Of a stretch of DNA of 64,000 nucleotides, positions 9,880-19,149 are shown piece after piece; the stretch's first letter is position 1; every line of letters starts with the position of its first letter. Below the pieces are notes generated by a model, which worked only from the letters and a program-made list of their open reading frames with translations, was not told the origin of the DNA and did not search any database. Source of the stretch: Prochlorococcus sp. AG-402-B05 (GTDB taxonomy: Bacteria; Cyanobacteriota; Cyanobacteriia; PCC-6307; Cyanobiaceae); assembly GCA_003279635.1 (NCBI GenBank), contig QCHK01000002.1, positions 82,848 to 146,847 on the forward strand. Reading direction: 5' to 3'. A program made the translations under genes and the position numbers.

Positions 9880-11172
9880 TTATGAGGCTAAATTGATGTC
9901 TTCCTTTTCCTTTTGAGGATCAACTTTCTCTTTATTCAAGCTATTTCGCGCTTTAATCGCTCGCTCATCTGCCTCTTCCATAACTTTTGTTTTATCAGTA
10001 ATAAGTTCTCCTGGAGGGCCCTCTAAAAGAGCTGTATTTAATCCAATTCGTCCTCTAGAAGGATCTAAATCAGTTATCAAAGCTTTGATGGATTCACCTG
10101 TTTGAAAAACTTCTCTAAGGCTTCTCATGCTTCCATTGGTTACCATTGAATGATGCAACAATCCACTTACACCGTTCAAATCAACAAAAAAACCATAAGG
10201 TTTTATGGTTAAAATTTCACCCTCGATTAGTTGTCCAATTTCTAATTCTGAAAATCTTGAAGCAATTGCAGCTTTCTTTTCGGAGAGAACAAGTTTTCGT
10301 CTCTCTGGATTCACCTCTAAAAACGCAGTATTAATAGTCTTTGAAATAAGAGATTGATGATCCTCTCCATCTTCAAGTTGAGATCTAGGAATAAAACCTC
10401 TTAAACCTTCGAAGTCGCAAGTAACACCTCCACGGTTAAAACCATTTATTTTAACTCGAATAACTTTTCCTTCTTTTGCAAGATTTTGAACTTTGTCCCA
10501 GCTTTTTCTTAATTCTAACGCCCTACAACTGATTGTTACCATCCCGTCTGCATTTTGTTCTCTAGTAACAAGAACTTCTACTTGTAACCCTTTTGGGAAA
10601 CGCTCTTTTAAACTTGTAATTACACCTAGACCACATTCATTTTTAGGCATGAATCCAGGAGCTTTACCTCCTATATCTACGTAAATACCATCACTTTCAA
10701 CTGCAATAACTGAACCTTTTGCAATTTCCCCAGTTGTCCCGATTGGTTGATTCTCTTCTAAGGCTGCTAAGAATTCGTCTTCATCAAAATCAAATTCATC
10801 AACTGTCCTACTTTTTTGTTCGAAAATATTTTGATCATCGAAAGCTTCAATATTATTTTTATAGTTAGTGTTATTTTCAGATCTCAGAAGATCTTCCATA
10901 GTCTCAGCCTGGAAATTCTCGCTAGAGTCGTTTTCGATTGATTTTTTCTGTTCAGGTGCTTTCTTTAATTTAGAAATTTCTTTTTGAGCTAGAATCTTTT
11001 CCTCAAATCTTCTATCTTTAGGCTGCTCAGAGAATTCTTTCTCAGATAATCCTTCATTGATTATTTCTTCAGGCTTTCGACTGATATGCATTACCTGCAA
11101 TGGCTTGCGAGGTGCATTTATTGCCGGCCTTGGGGGAGTTGCTTTTTTAGGCTGAGGATCTGACCCGGCCAT
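9880..11172 (-). CDS. S1-domain RNA-binding protein (ribosomal protein S1-like)
   Basis: About 430 residues. The first 140 are a charged, proline/lysine/glutamate-rich, probably disordered region beginning MAGSDPQPKKATPP. Three S1 repeats follow: roughly residues 145-215 (GSVIAVESDGIYVDIGGKAPGF), 230-300 (VIRVKINGFNRGGVTCDFEGLRGF core) and 315-385 (EGEILTIKPYGFFVDLNGV). Cyanobacteria carry two S1-like proteins (rps1a and rps1b/nbp1), and this resembles the one with an acidic or charged N-terminal extension. I place the start at the ATG at 11172; the open frame runs 28 codons further with no family resemblance. It is likely cotranscribed with the downstream Tab2 gene. Confidence 0.87.
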   Translation of the reverse strand: MAGSDPQPKKATPPRPAINAPRKPLQVMHISRKPEEIINEGLSEKEFSEQPKDRRFEEKILAQKEISKLKKAPEQKKSIENDSSENFQAETMEDLLRSENNTNYKNNIEAFDDQNIFEQKSRTVDEFDFDEDEFLAALEENQPIGTTGEIAKGSVIAVESDGIYVDIGGKAPGFMPKNECGLGVITSLKERFPKGLQVEVLVTREQNADGMVTISCRALELRKSWDKVQNLAKEGKVIRVKINGFNRGGVTCDFEGLRGFIPRSQLEDGEDHQSLISKTINTAFLEVNPERRKLVLSEKKAAIASRFSELEIGQLIEGEILTIKPYGFFVDLNGVSGLLHHSMVTNGSMRSLREVFQTGESIKALITDLDPSRGRIGLNTALLEGPPGELITDKTKVMEEADERAIKARNSLNKEKVDPQKEKEDINLAS

Positions 11173-11274
11173 AATACCCTTGGTAATAAGTGAAACATTC
11201 TTACAGTCAAGGGTAAGTTGTTTTTTAATTATTAGGAGATTTCTATCATTTTTCAAACTCGACGATTTGAGTAT

Positions 11275-12072
11275 TTGACATGGCCTGAAGCCTCTAAAGC
11301 CGCTTCAGAGAATGGATCTACTTTGGTTTGGCCCTTTGGTGCATGTGAACAACATGGACCACATTTACCTTTGATTACTGATACTTTTTTTGCTGAAAAT
11401 ATTTTAATCAAGACTCTTGATAGGTTGCCAGAAAATATGCCGATATGGATGATGCCATCTCAATCGATTGGTTTTTCTCCTGAACATCAAGCTTTCCCAG
11501 GAACTTTGTCTCTATCAGCTGATGTTTTGCTTTCAATGGTTACTGATGTTGGCCAGCAAATAGCCTCTATGGGATTTAACAGATTAGTTTTTTTTAACGC
11601 TCATGGTGGTCAAATTGGTCTACTCCAAGCGGTTTCAAGGCAGTTGAGGATTCAATGTCCTTCTTTAGCTGTATTGCCTTGTTTCCTTTGGAGTGGTGTC
11701 CCAGGATTAGATCAACTTTTACCGGAAAAAGAGGTTGAGGAGGGACTTCATGCGGCATTAGCGGAAACAAGTCTTATGTTGCATATGGCTGGAGATTTGG
11801 TACGAAATGATTCTTACTTAAAAATAAAGGATGTAGATAAACAAATAGTTGCTACCCCAAAAGGGTGGAGCCTTGAAGGAGCATCACCGTGCGCATGGTT
11901 GACAGAAGATTTGAGCTCATCTGGAGTTATTGGTGATGCAAGTTCATCAAATTCTGAATTGGGTGCCGCTTTAGAAAATGCACTAGTAGATCATTGGAAG
12001 TCCCTATTTACAAGCCTTTTGGAGAGTAATTGGCCGCCAATTATGTCAGAAAGGCCTGTTTCTAGGAGTTAA
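11275..12072 (+). CDS. creatininase-family amidohydrolase (start codon uncertain)
   Basis: Creatininase/MftE-type metal-dependent amidohydrolase fold, about 265-274 residues. Metal-binding motifs are visible: ACEQHGPHLPLITDTF (Glu, His, Asp) near residue 25, FFNAHGGQIG, and the later Glu in HAALAETSLML. Substrates of such proteins vary (creatinine, formamides, riboflavin- or cofactor-pathway intermediates); none is indicated here. The first usual start codon is the TTG at 11275. However, family-like sequence (TRRFEYLTWPE) continues in frame upstream to a stop at 11233, and an AGGAG lies at 11234-11238, so translation may begin at the ATC or ATT at 11245 or 11248. It is divergent from the S1 gene. 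Confidence 0.85.
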   Translation: MTWPEASKAASENGSTLVWPFGACEQHGPHLPLITDTFFAENILIKTLDRLPENMPIWMMPSQSIGFSPEHQAFPGTLSLSADVLLSMVTDVGQQIASMGFNRLVFFNAHGGQIGLLQAVSRQLRIQCPSLAVLPCFLWSGVPGLDQLLPEKEVEEGLHAALAETSLMLHMAGDLVRNDSYLKIKDVDKQIVATPKGWSLEGASPCAWLTEDLSSSGVIGDASSSNSELGAALENALVDHWKSLFTSLLESNWPPIMSERPVSRS

Positions 12073-12146
12073 GATGTGGTAACTGAACTACCGTTTTGGA
12101 TTAAATTCTGTAAGATCACTCAGATTGACAAATTTCTAATAGATCT

Positions 12147-12872
12147 ATGCAAGCTTTTGCATCCAACAATTTAACCGTAGAAAAAGAAGAGCTAAGTTCT
12201 AACACTCTTCCAGATTTCACCTCAGATTCTTATAAAGATGCCTACAGCAGAATCAATGCAGTTGTAATTGAAGGAGAGCAAGAAGCTTATTCCAATTTTC
12301 TTGATCTAGCTAAGTTGATTCCTGAACATGCAGATGAGCTTGTGAGGCTTGGGAAGATGGAGAAAAAGCATATGAATGGTTTTTGTGCTTGCGGCAGAAA
12401 TCTTGCTGTAAAGCCTGATATGCCTTTTGCAAAGACCTTTTTCTCAAAACTCCATAATAATTTTTTAGAGGCTTTTAAAGAAGGAGATACAACTACTTGT
12501 CTTCTAATCCAATGCATCCTGATTGAATCTTTTGCAATATCCGCTTATCACGTTTATATACGTGTTGCTGATCCATTCGCCAAAAGAATCACAGAGGGTG
12601 TTGTACAAGATGAATACTTGCATTTGAACTATGGTCAAGAATGGCTCAAGGCCAATCTCGAGACAGTTAAGAAAGATCTTATGAGGGCTAATAAGGAAAA
12701 CTTGCCTCTTATAAAATCTATGCTCGATGAAGTTTCAAATGACGCGGAAGTTCTTCATATGGATAAGGAAGAGTTAATGGAGGAATTTATGATTGCTTAT
12801 CAAGATTCCCTTCTTGAAATAGGTCTTGATAATAGAGAGATTGCTAGAATGGCTCTTGCAGCGGTGATCTAA
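12147..12872 (+). CDS. ado: aldehyde-deformylating oxygenase
   Basis: Ferritin-like di-iron enzyme that turns fatty aldehydes into alkanes plus formate, the last step of cyanobacterial hydrocarbon synthesis. The 241-residue length is typical. All six expected iron ligands can be placed: E44 (EGEQEAY), E72 and H75 (MEKKH), E127 (IESFA), E156 and H159 (DEYLHL). It lies upstream of aar, which makes the aldehyde, but a strong terminator hairpin separates the two, so most transcripts probably end here. Long-chain alkanes such as heptadecane and pentadecane are the expected products in picocyanobacteria. Confidence 0.97.
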   Translation: MQAFASNNLTVEKEELSSNTLPDFTSDSYKDAYSRINAVVIEGEQEAYSNFLDLAKLIPEHADELVRLGKMEKKHMNGFCACGRNLAVKPDMPFAKTFFSKLHNNFLEAFKEGDTTTCLLIQCILIESFAISAYHVYIRVADPFAKRITEGVVQDEYLHLNYGQEWLKANLETVKKDLMRANKENLPLIKSMLDEVSNDAEVLHMDKEELMEEFMIAYQDSLLEIGLDNREIARMALAAVI

Positions 12873-12906
12873 GGATCTTTAATTTAAATCTTTTGCATCT
12901 TTGGCT

Positions 12907-12947
12907 ATTCCTCAAGAGCTTAAAGTTCTTGAGGAATTCTTTTTTTT
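12907..12947 (+). terminator. rho-independent terminator between ado and aar
   Basis: A perfect 11-bp inverted repeat (ATTCCTCAAGA / TCTTGAGGAAT) with a 9-nt loop is followed by TTCTTTTTTTT. It starts 35 nt after the ado stop. This is the strongest canonical terminator in the first half of the window. It implies that aar needs its own promoter or read-through. Confidence 0.88.
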
Positions 12948-13018
12948 GTGACCGTGGTGGTCTAACCTTAAAACTTGGATAAATATTTAGTTTCAATTTT
13001 GATCTTGCTTGGTGCCAA

Positions 13019-14059
13019 ATGTTTGGTCTAATTGGACATTCAACAAGTTTTGAAGATGCCAAGCGAAAGGCATTAGGTTTGGGCTATGACCATATCGCTG
13101 AAGGAGATTTGGACGTATGGTGTACTGCACCTCCTCAGTTGGTTGAGCACGTGAAAGTTGTAAGTGCGATTGGAAAGACTATTGAGGGAGCATATATAGA
13201 CTCATGCTTTGTTCCAGAGATGCTAAGTCGTTTCAAAACTGCAAGAAGAAAAGTTTTGAATGCAATGGAGTTGGCTCAAAAGAAAGGGATCAGCATCACC
13301 GCTCTAGGAGGCTTTACATCAATAATTTTTGAGAATTTTAATTTGCTCCAAAATCAACAAGTTAGAAATACGACTCTTGAGTGGCAAAGATTTACCACTG
13401 GTAATACTCATACAGCTTGGGTGATTTGTAGGCAGTTAGAGAAAAATGCACCTCTAATAGGAATTGATTTGAGTAAATCAAAAGTAGCTGTTGTGGGCGC
13501 TACTGGTGACATTGGCAGCGCTATTTGTAGGTGGCTCTCCAATCGAACTGGTGTTTCTGAACTCCTTTTAGTAGCCAGACAGCAAAAGCCTTTACTTGAA
13601 CTTCAATCTCAACTTGGAGGAGGAAGAATTCTTAGTCTTGATGAGGCGTTACCTGAAGCAGATATTGTTATTTGGGTTGCAAGCATGCCTAAAACCTTAG
13701 AAATTGACCCATCTAAAATTAAAAGACCTTGTTTAATGATTGATGGTGGATACCCTAAAAATTTGGGTGAGAAGTTTTCAGGACCTGGAATACACGTATT
13801 AAAAGGAGGAATAGTTCAATTTTTCAAAGACATTGGTTGGAGCATGATGGAATTGGCTGAGATGGAAAATCCTAAAAGAGAAATGTTTGCTTGTTTTGCT
13901 GAAGCAATGCTTCTTGAATTCGAAAATTGTCATACCAACTTTAGTTGGGGAAGGAATAATATAACGTTGGAAAAGATGGATTTCATAGGTAAGGCTTCTG
14001 AGAGGCACGGGTTTTCAGCTGTTGGTTTGAAATCAAATATTCAGACATTAACCGTCTGA
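13019..14059 (+). CDS. aar: long-chain acyl-[acyl-carrier-protein] reductase
   Basis: NADPH-dependent reductase that converts fatty acyl-ACP to the aldehyde used by Ado. The 346-residue length fits. A Rossmann NADPH site is visible at residues 157-172 ([15 protein letters not shown]). The conserved active-site cysteine is C292 in the signature [15 protein letters not shown]. The ATG at 13019 ([10 protein letters not shown]) matches the family start. It sits downstream of the ado terminator and 18 nt before accA, whose product makes malonyl-CoA, so aar-accA-SDR may be one transcript linking fatty-acid synthesis and its reduction. Confidence 0.97.
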   Translation: MFGLIGHSTSFEDAKRKALGLGYDHIAEGDLDVWCTAPPQLVEHVKVVSAIGKTIEGAYIDSCFVPEMLSRFKTARRKVLNAMELAQKKGISITALGGFTSIIFENFNLLQNQQVRNTTLEWQRFTTGNTHTAWVICRQLEKNAPLIGIDLSKSKVAVVGATGDIGSAICRWLSNRTGVSELLLVARQQKPLLELQSQLGGGRILSLDEALPEADIVIWVASMPKTLEIDPSKIKRPCLMIDGGYPKNLGEKFSGPGIHVLKGGIVQFFKDIGWSMMELAEMENPKREMFACFAEAMLLEFENCHTNFSWGRNNITLEKMDFIGKASERHGFSAVGLKSNIQTLTV

Positions 14060-14077
14060 ATATCTAAGTACTTTTTT

Positions 14078-15067
14078 ATGGCTAGACGTTTTCTCCTCGA
14101 ATTTGAAAAACCTCTTGTTGAATTAGAGAATCAGATTGATCAAATCAGAGAATTAGCAAGAGATTCAGAGGTTGATGTAAGTCAGCAACTTTTGCAATTA
14201 GAAACACTTGCAGCACGAAGGCGAGAAGAAATATTTAATGCACTTACTCCAGCGCAGAAGATTCAAGTAGCTAGGCACCCCCAAAGGCCTAGCACACTTG
14301 ATTACATACAGATGTTTTGTGATGATTGGGTTGAATTACATGGAGACAGGAACGGAACTGATGATCAAGCACTCATAGGAGGTTTAGCTCGAATAGGTGA
14401 AAAATCCGTCCTTTTAATTGGACAACAAAAAGGTAGAGATACAAAAGAGAATGTTGCAAGAAACTTTGGCATGGCAAAGCCTGGAGGTTACAGAAAGGCT
14501 TTGAGGCTGATGAACCATGCTGATCGCTTTAGTCTGCCAATCATCTCTTTCATAGATACTCCTGGAGCTTATGCAGGGCTCATAGCAGAAGAACAAGGTC
14601 AAGGAGAGGCAATTGCAGTGAATTTACGTGAAATGTTTAGGCTTAAAGTTCCCATAATTGCAACTGTAATTGGGGAAGGTGGCTCTGGTGGCGCATTGGG
14701 GATAGGGGTCGCAGATAGGTTGCTTATGTTTGAACATAGTGTTTACACAGTTGCAAGCCCTGAAGCTTGTGCTTCGATTCTATGGAGGGATGCTGGTAAG
14801 GCTCCTGAAGCAGCATCAGCATTAAAAATTACTGGACCTGATCTAATGAAGTTAGGAATTGTTGACGAGGTACTTAAAGAGCCTTCTGGAGGAAATAATT
14901 GGGCCCCGCTTCAGGCTGGAGATACTTTGAAAAATGCCCTTGAGAGGCATTTAACCGAATTATTGGCTTTATCCCCTGATGAATTGAGAGACAATAGATA
15001 TTCCAAATTTAGAAAAATGGGAAAATATTTGGAATCTCAGTCTATCGAAAGTGAAATTTCAGTTTAA
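14078..15067 (+). CDS. accA: acetyl-CoA carboxylase carboxyltransferase subunit alpha
   Basis: Alpha half of the carboxyltransferase that, with AccD, moves the carboxyl group from biotin-AccB to acetyl-CoA, the committed step of fatty-acid synthesis. The 329-residue length is standard. Crotonase-fold motifs visible are [63 protein letters not shown] and [20 protein letters not shown]. It follows aar by 18 nt and precedes an SDR gene by 11 nt. This clustering of acyl-ACP reductase with accA is known in cyanobacteria and makes metabolic sense. Confidence 0.97.
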   Translation: MARRFLLEFEKPLVELENQIDQIRELARDSEVDVSQQLLQLETLAARRREEIFNALTPAQKIQVARHPQRPSTLDYIQMFCDDWVELHGDRNGTDDQALIGGLARIGEKSVLLIGQQKGRDTKENVARNFGMAKPGGYRKALRLMNHADRFSLPIISFIDTPGAYAGLIAEEQGQGEAIAVNLREMFRLKVPIIATVIGEGGSGGALGIGVADRLLMFEHSVYTVASPEACASILWRDAGKAPEAASALKITGPDLMKLGIVDEVLKEPSGGNNWAPLQAGDTLKNALERHLTELLALSPDELRDNRYSKFRKMGKYLESQSIESEISV

Positions 15068-15078
15068 AGTTTTAATGT

Positions 15079-15801
15079 TTGCTTTTAACTTTCTTGTCAA
15101 CAGTATTAATTACGGGCGCTTCTAGAGGAATTGGTAGAGCAACTGCTAAAGCTTTTGCTGATTCTGGATGGGATTTACTCCTTTTAGCTAGGTCTGAAGG
15201 AGATCTAACAAGACTTGTCGAAGAAATTGATAATAAAAAAGTTAAAGTCTTCTACAAATCTATTGATCTAAGTAATCCTAAAAATATATCTAATGGAATA
15301 GTTGAATTAATGAATAATGGTTTGATTCCCTCAGTTCTAATTAATAATGCTGGAGTTGCTTGGACTGGAGATCTTTTATCCATGCCCCTTGAAAAATGGG
15401 AATGGATCATGCAAATGAATCTCACCAGTATCTTTCAGGTTTGCTCTGAGGTGGTTCCTTTAATGAGAAAAAAAGGAGGATTAGTTATCAACGTTAGTAG
15501 TCATGCTTCTCGAAATGTTTTTCCACAATGGGGCGCTTATTGTGTTTCCAAAGCAGCTCTAGCAAGTTTCACCAAATGCTTAGCGGAAGAAGAACGTAAG
15601 AATTTCATACGAGCATGCACACTTACTCTTGGATCAGTAAATTCATCTCTTTGGGATTCTGATACCGTTGGGATGCAATTTGATAGAGATTCGATGCTTT
15701 CTGTTGATCAAGTTGCATCTGAACTTTTACATCTTGCTAGTCAACCAACTAATCAAATTATCGAGGATGTAACTTTGATGCCATCTGCCGGAGCCTTTTA
15801 A
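15079..15801 (+). CDS. short-chain dehydrogenase/reductase
   Basis: Classical SDR of 240 residues. The cofactor motif is TGASRGIGRATAKAF near the N-terminus, followed by NNAGVAW, the catalytic Ser region INVSSHASR, and YxxxK in GAYCVSKAAL. The start is a TTG (15079 or the in-frame TTG at 15094); the nearby ATG is out of frame. It is the third gene of an aar-accA-SDR run, so an acyl or aldehyde substrate is plausible. It lacks diagnostic features of FabG (tetramer helices, C-terminal signature), so the substrate is not assigned. It ends in a 4-nt convergent overlap with trpF. Confidence 0.88.
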   Translation: MLLTFLSTVLITGASRGIGRATAKAFADSGWDLLLLARSEGDLTRLVEEIDNKKVKVFYKSIDLSNPKNISNGIVELMNNGLIPSVLINNAGVAWTGDLLSMPLEKWEWIMQMNLTSIFQVCSEVVPLMRKKGGLVINVSSHASRNVFPQWGAYCVSKAALASFTKCLAEEERKNFIRACTLTLGSVNSSLWDSDTVGMQFDRDSMLSVDQVASELLHLASQPTNQIIEDVTLMPSAGAF

Positions 15802-16472
15802 TTTTGTTCTCTTATTTCGCGAACAAGAGATGCAACTTTCTTAATATCTTTAATACCTGGAGATATCTCTATTCGACTAGAGGCATCAATCCCATCAGGT
15901 CTAAGTTTAGAAAAAATCTCAGGAATTATTTCAGCAGATATTCCACCAGCTAAAATCCAAGGAGCTTTAAAAGTTTTATTAAGTAGTAATTCTATTGGGA
16001 CTCTATTCCCAGTGCCTCCAAGTGACTTATCATCCCAAGCATCAATGAGAATAGCATCAATATTCTTTTCATATTGACTTATGTCTTCTAAATCATTAAT
16101 AGCTTTTAACCTGAAGGCTTTCCATAATTTAATTCTTGGAAATTCATTCTTTAATTCACGACAATAATCAACTGATTCATTCCCATGCAATTGGATTACT
16201 GATGGTGGGGTTGATCTGTTATTTATACATTTGACCTCCTCTAATTTTGCATTTGCGATTACTAATACTTTCTCAATACTTGAAGAAACTTTTTCTACTT
16301 CATTAAAAATTTTTATGCATTCTTCTTCAGTTACAAAACGAGGTGAATTTTTAACGCCAATAACGCCTATAGCATTTATTTTTAATTCCGCTATCGATCG
16401 TGCTTGCGAAGTCTTTGTTAGACCACAAATTTTTATTGCTGTTGACTTTTTAGAAGAAGATTTTCTGATCAT
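15798..16472 (-). CDS. trpF: phosphoribosylanthranilate isomerase
   Basis: TIM-barrel isomerase of tryptophan synthesis (third step), 224 residues. Motifs are the catalytic Cys in IKICGLTKTSQA, IGVKNSPRFVTEEE, VIQLHGNES, ILIDAWDDKSLGGTGNRVP (catalytic Asp and phosphate loop) and WILAGGISAEI. It is not in a trp operon here, and trpA is likewise isolated near 48 kb. This matches the dispersed trp genes typical of cyanobacteria. It is divergent from the protease gene and convergent with the SDR gene. Confidence 0.95.
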   Translation of the reverse strand: MIRKSSSKKSTAIKICGLTKTSQARSIAELKINAIGVIGVKNSPRFVTEEECIKIFNEVEKVSSSIEKVLVIANAKLEEVKCINNRSTPPSVIQLHGNESVDYCRELKNEFPRIKLWKAFRLKAINDLEDISQYEKNIDAILIDAWDDKSLGGTGNRVPIELLLNKTFKAPWILAGGISAEIIPEIFSKLRPDGIDASSRIEISPGIKDIKKVASLVREIREQN

Positions 16473-16536
16473 TACCAGAGCTTTTTATTAGGATTGATTG
16501 AAATAGATTTTATTAAGAGCTTGGAGGAATTTAAGT

Positions 16537-17772
16537 TTGGGTAGTTGGGAAGTTATGAAAATCAGAGGTATCCCTTTGAGGATCCATCCAAGTTGGTTTT
16601 TGGTTTTCTTGTATTTTACTTTGTCAGCTAAAGATCAGTTCGAGACGCTTTTGGATGGTCAAGCATCTATTTGGAATGGATGGGTGATTGGTGCTTGTAC
16701 CTCTTTTCTTTTGTTTTTATCTGTTTTATTGCATGAATTGGCTCATTCTTTTGTAGCAATTGGAGAGGGTCTAAAAGTTAGAGACATAACACTTTTTTTT
16801 CTTGGAGGTATGGCAAGTCTTGAAAAGGAATGTCCGACTTCAAAAGGAAGTTTAAAAATTGCAATTTCAGGTCCTGTTGTTAGTCTTTTATTAGCTTTTT
16901 TAATGATTTTATTAAGTAATAATTTATCAGTATCAAATTTTATTCTCTCTAATTTATTTAAGCAGGTTGGTAGCCTCAACCTTTTAATAGGTGTATTTAA
17001 TTTACTTCCGATAATTCCTCTAGATGGTGGCGTAATATTAAAATCTTTAATTTGGTACTTTACTGGGAGTAAAAGAGCAGGGATTAAAGTGGCTATTGGC
17101 TCTGCAAGATTAATTTCTTTTCTTGCTATTTTTATGGGCATTTTAAGTTTGCTTAGGGGTAACTTATATCTTTCCATTTGCTTTTCTCTTATTGGTTTAT
17201 TTGTTTTTTCTTCATCTAAATCACAGAGCCAAATTATTCAAATACAAAAGATATTATCTGAATTATATGTTAATCAGGTTTGTAGTCGTTCATTTAGGGT
17301 CCTAGAGGATGATTTACCTGTGAAAGTTTTATCTAAATATAGTTCATTTAATAAAGATAATTTTTTCAATGAAGCATGGGTCCTTTTGTGTAGAGAAGGG
17401 AGATGGGTCGGTTATGTGAATGAAAAAATCTTGAAGAATATTTCTGTACAAAACTGGGATAAAAAATTTCTTTATGAATTCTCACAACCAATAAATGAAT
17501 TGCCATCTATTAGTGAAAAAGAATCATTATGGAAAGCAATATTAAAAATAGAAAAAATAAAAGATGGAAGGCTACTTGTACTATCATTTTCAGGTCTTCC
17601 TCTTGGAACTTTAGATAGAGTAGATATAGGTAAAGCAGTACTTAAAAAAATCGGATTAAATCTTCCAGACAAATTAATTAAAATTGCAAGAAAAGAGAAT
17701 ATTTATCCACTAGGATTAAATCTACTTAATATTGCACAATCAATGGTTTCAACTGACTTGGATGAGGATTAA
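16537..17772 (+). CDS. site-2-type intramembrane metalloprotease (M50) with C-terminal CBS-like region
   Basis: A 411-residue membrane protein. After a short N-terminus (RIHPSWFL, typical of the SpoIVFB/S2P subgroup), membrane helices carry the zinc motif HELAH at residues 66-70 and the third-ligand motif NLLPIIPLDGG around 155-165. Residues 110-225 contain further hydrophobic helices. The soluble C-terminal half (from about 225) resembles a CBS-domain pair, as in cyanobacterial and archaeal homologues. Such proteases release membrane-bound regulators such as anti-sigma factors; the target here is unknown. The TTG start is supported by a GGAGG about 10 nt upstream. It overlaps the convergent lipoate ligase gene by 4 nt. 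Confidence 0.9.
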   Translation: MGSWEVMKIRGIPLRIHPSWFLVFLYFTLSAKDQFETLLDGQASIWNGWVIGACTSFLLFLSVLLHELAHSFVAIGEGLKVRDITLFFLGGMASLEKECPTSKGSLKIAISGPVVSLLLAFLMILLSNNLSVSNFILSNLFKQVGSLNLLIGVFNLLPIIPLDGGVILKSLIWYFTGSKRAGIKVAIGSARLISFLAIFMGILSLLRGNLYLSICFSLIGLFVFSSSKSQSQIIQIQKILSELYVNQVCSRSFRVLEDDLPVKVLSKYSSFNKDNFFNEAWVLLCREGRWVGYVNEKILKNISVQNWDKKFLYEFSQPINELPSISEKESLWKAILKIEKIKDGRLLVLSFSGLPLGTLDRVDIGKAVLKKIGLNLPDKLIKIARKENIYPLGLNLLNIAQSMVSTDLDED

Positions 17773-18518
17773 TAATTATTTATTTTTTTAAATTTATTTA
17801 TAGCAAACCGTTTTATTATTTCTTTGTCTTTTTGATCTAATGTATATGTAGATATCTGTGAATTAGGCCATATTTTCCCTAACGACTCTTTTAGGAAATT
17901 TATAACTTTATCTTTATCTTTAATTTCATTTTTTATCTTTGGTGGATCTGCATTAAAAACTTTTTTCCATAACTGTTTTGAAGGTTCCATTAAGATCTCT
18001 CCATGCTGAAGTAAGTGTCCATTTCTCCAGTACTGAGCACTTCCAATATGTTTGTTTTTATCTTGATCAACTAGGTCAGCTAATGTTGATGTCGAGAAAC
18101 AATTACTATTAGATATATTCACAGCCTGATTACCATAAAATAGATCCACTCCAGCTTTTTTAATACCATCTTTTAGCCATTGAGTTGTCTTTAAATATGA
18201 TTCTTTTTTATTCTTTGGTGGATATTTCCATATAAGAGCGTAAGTTAGTCCTCTGCTATGAAGAACAGCTTTCCCTCCACTAGGTCTTCTTACAATTTTT
18301 AACTGTTTATTTTTTAAAAGTTCAATCCATGTTTTTGGCAGTTCTTTTTGATTTTTTCCAATTGATAGCCAGTCTCCAGCCCAAGTATAAAAACGTACTG
18401 CCATATTGAAATTGTTTTCAGCTAATGACTTTTCTAATAGGAAGAGATCAATTGCCATTTGCTCTGGCCCACTTAATTCAAGAGGATTTAAATAAAGGAC
18501 TTCTTCTAGATTTTTCAT
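17769..18518 (-). CDS. lipoate-protein ligase A family protein
   Basis: A 249-residue member of the biotin/lipoate protein ligase family (LplA/LipM type), attaching lipoyl or octanoyl groups to 2-oxoacid dehydrogenase and glycine cleavage H proteins. Visible motifs are MAVRFYTW, the lipoyl-AMP loop RRPSGGKAVLH, LTYALIW, and QYWRNGHLLQHGEIL near the substrate lysine region. The C-terminal accessory domain of full-size LplA is short or absent, as in cyanobacterial versions. It could be a ligase or an octanoyl transferase; sequence alone does not decide. It is convergent with and overlaps the M50 protease gene. Confidence 0.88.
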   Translation of the reverse strand: MKNLEEVLYLNPLELSGPEQMAIDLFLLEKSLAENNFNMAVRFYTWAGDWLSIGKNQKELPKTWIELLKNKQLKIVRRPSGGKAVLHSRGLTYALIWKYPPKNKKESYLKTTQWLKDGIKKAGVDLFYGNQAVNISNSNCFSTSTLADLVDQDKNKHIGSAQYWRNGHLLQHGEILMEPSKQLWKKVFNADPPKIKNEIKDKDKVINFLKESLGKIWPNSQISTYTLDQKDKEIIKRFAINKFKKINNY

Positions 18519-18676
18519 TTTAATTTTTAGTTATTCGTCATAAAAAAGTTAGGTTATTTATATACCCACATATTTATTGTCTTTTGAATTTATAAATGCG
18601 TTGGAAGAAGTCAAATAATTGATTACATTATTAATTAAGTTACCATGAAAAAAAATTTGGACTTTCTAATTTAATT

Positions 18677-19081
18677 TTGGGACAACCTCAACGAATCGAA
18701 GAGCCGTTCAGAAGGAAACGTTCAAAAAAAATTAATAAAAGCAATCCTTCTGTAAATAAAAAAATTGATGCTTTTACTCAAGTTTCTGAATTTCAGAAAG
18801 AAGAAGTTAGACGGGAGCTTTTATATAGCAATGTGGGATTAATTTTGAAGTTAGGATTATTTATTGTGTTTTCAACCAGTCTCATGAACTTAGGACTTGC
18901 TTCTCATCAACGTGTGAATAGAAATCTAGAGTTGTCATATTTATTAGAAAAAGAATCAAAAAAACTTCACAAGTTAAGACTGCGTTTTGATGAAATGTTT
19001 ACTAATGGTGGAGAACAAAGTTTTTTTAAGGAGCAAGATCAGTGGATTACTCCAAATAGTGTCAGAGTTATCTGGCGATGA
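18677..19081 (+). CDS. conserved membrane-anchored hypothetical protein upstream of por
   Basis: No function recognised. It has 134 residues from a TTG start. The N-terminal 60 residues are strongly basic (FRRKRSKKINKSN), followed by one hydrophobic membrane helix around residues 54-76 (VGLILKLGLFIVFSTSLMN) and a C-terminal soluble, partly coiled-coil stretch. It is the gene directly before por on the same strand (68 nt apart). A role near thylakoid or chlorophyll metabolism is therefore conceivable, but only by position. Confidence 0.65.
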   Translation: MGQPQRIEEPFRRKRSKKINKSNPSVNKKIDAFTQVSEFQKEEVRRELLYSNVGLILKLGLFIVFSTSLMNLGLASHQRVNRNLELSYLLEKESKKLHKLRLRFDEMFTNGGEQSFFKEQDQWITPNSVRVIWR

Positions 19082-19149
19082 TTAACTTTGCTTCTCTTAG
19101 GTTTAGATTTGTTTTTGAACATTGATTAAGATAGTTTTTATTAAGGAAT

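Noticed and set aside
16743..17177. 144-residue minus-strand open frame over the M50 protease gene
   Set aside because: It lies wholly inside a well-supported gene and its sequence is low-complexity with no recognisable domain.
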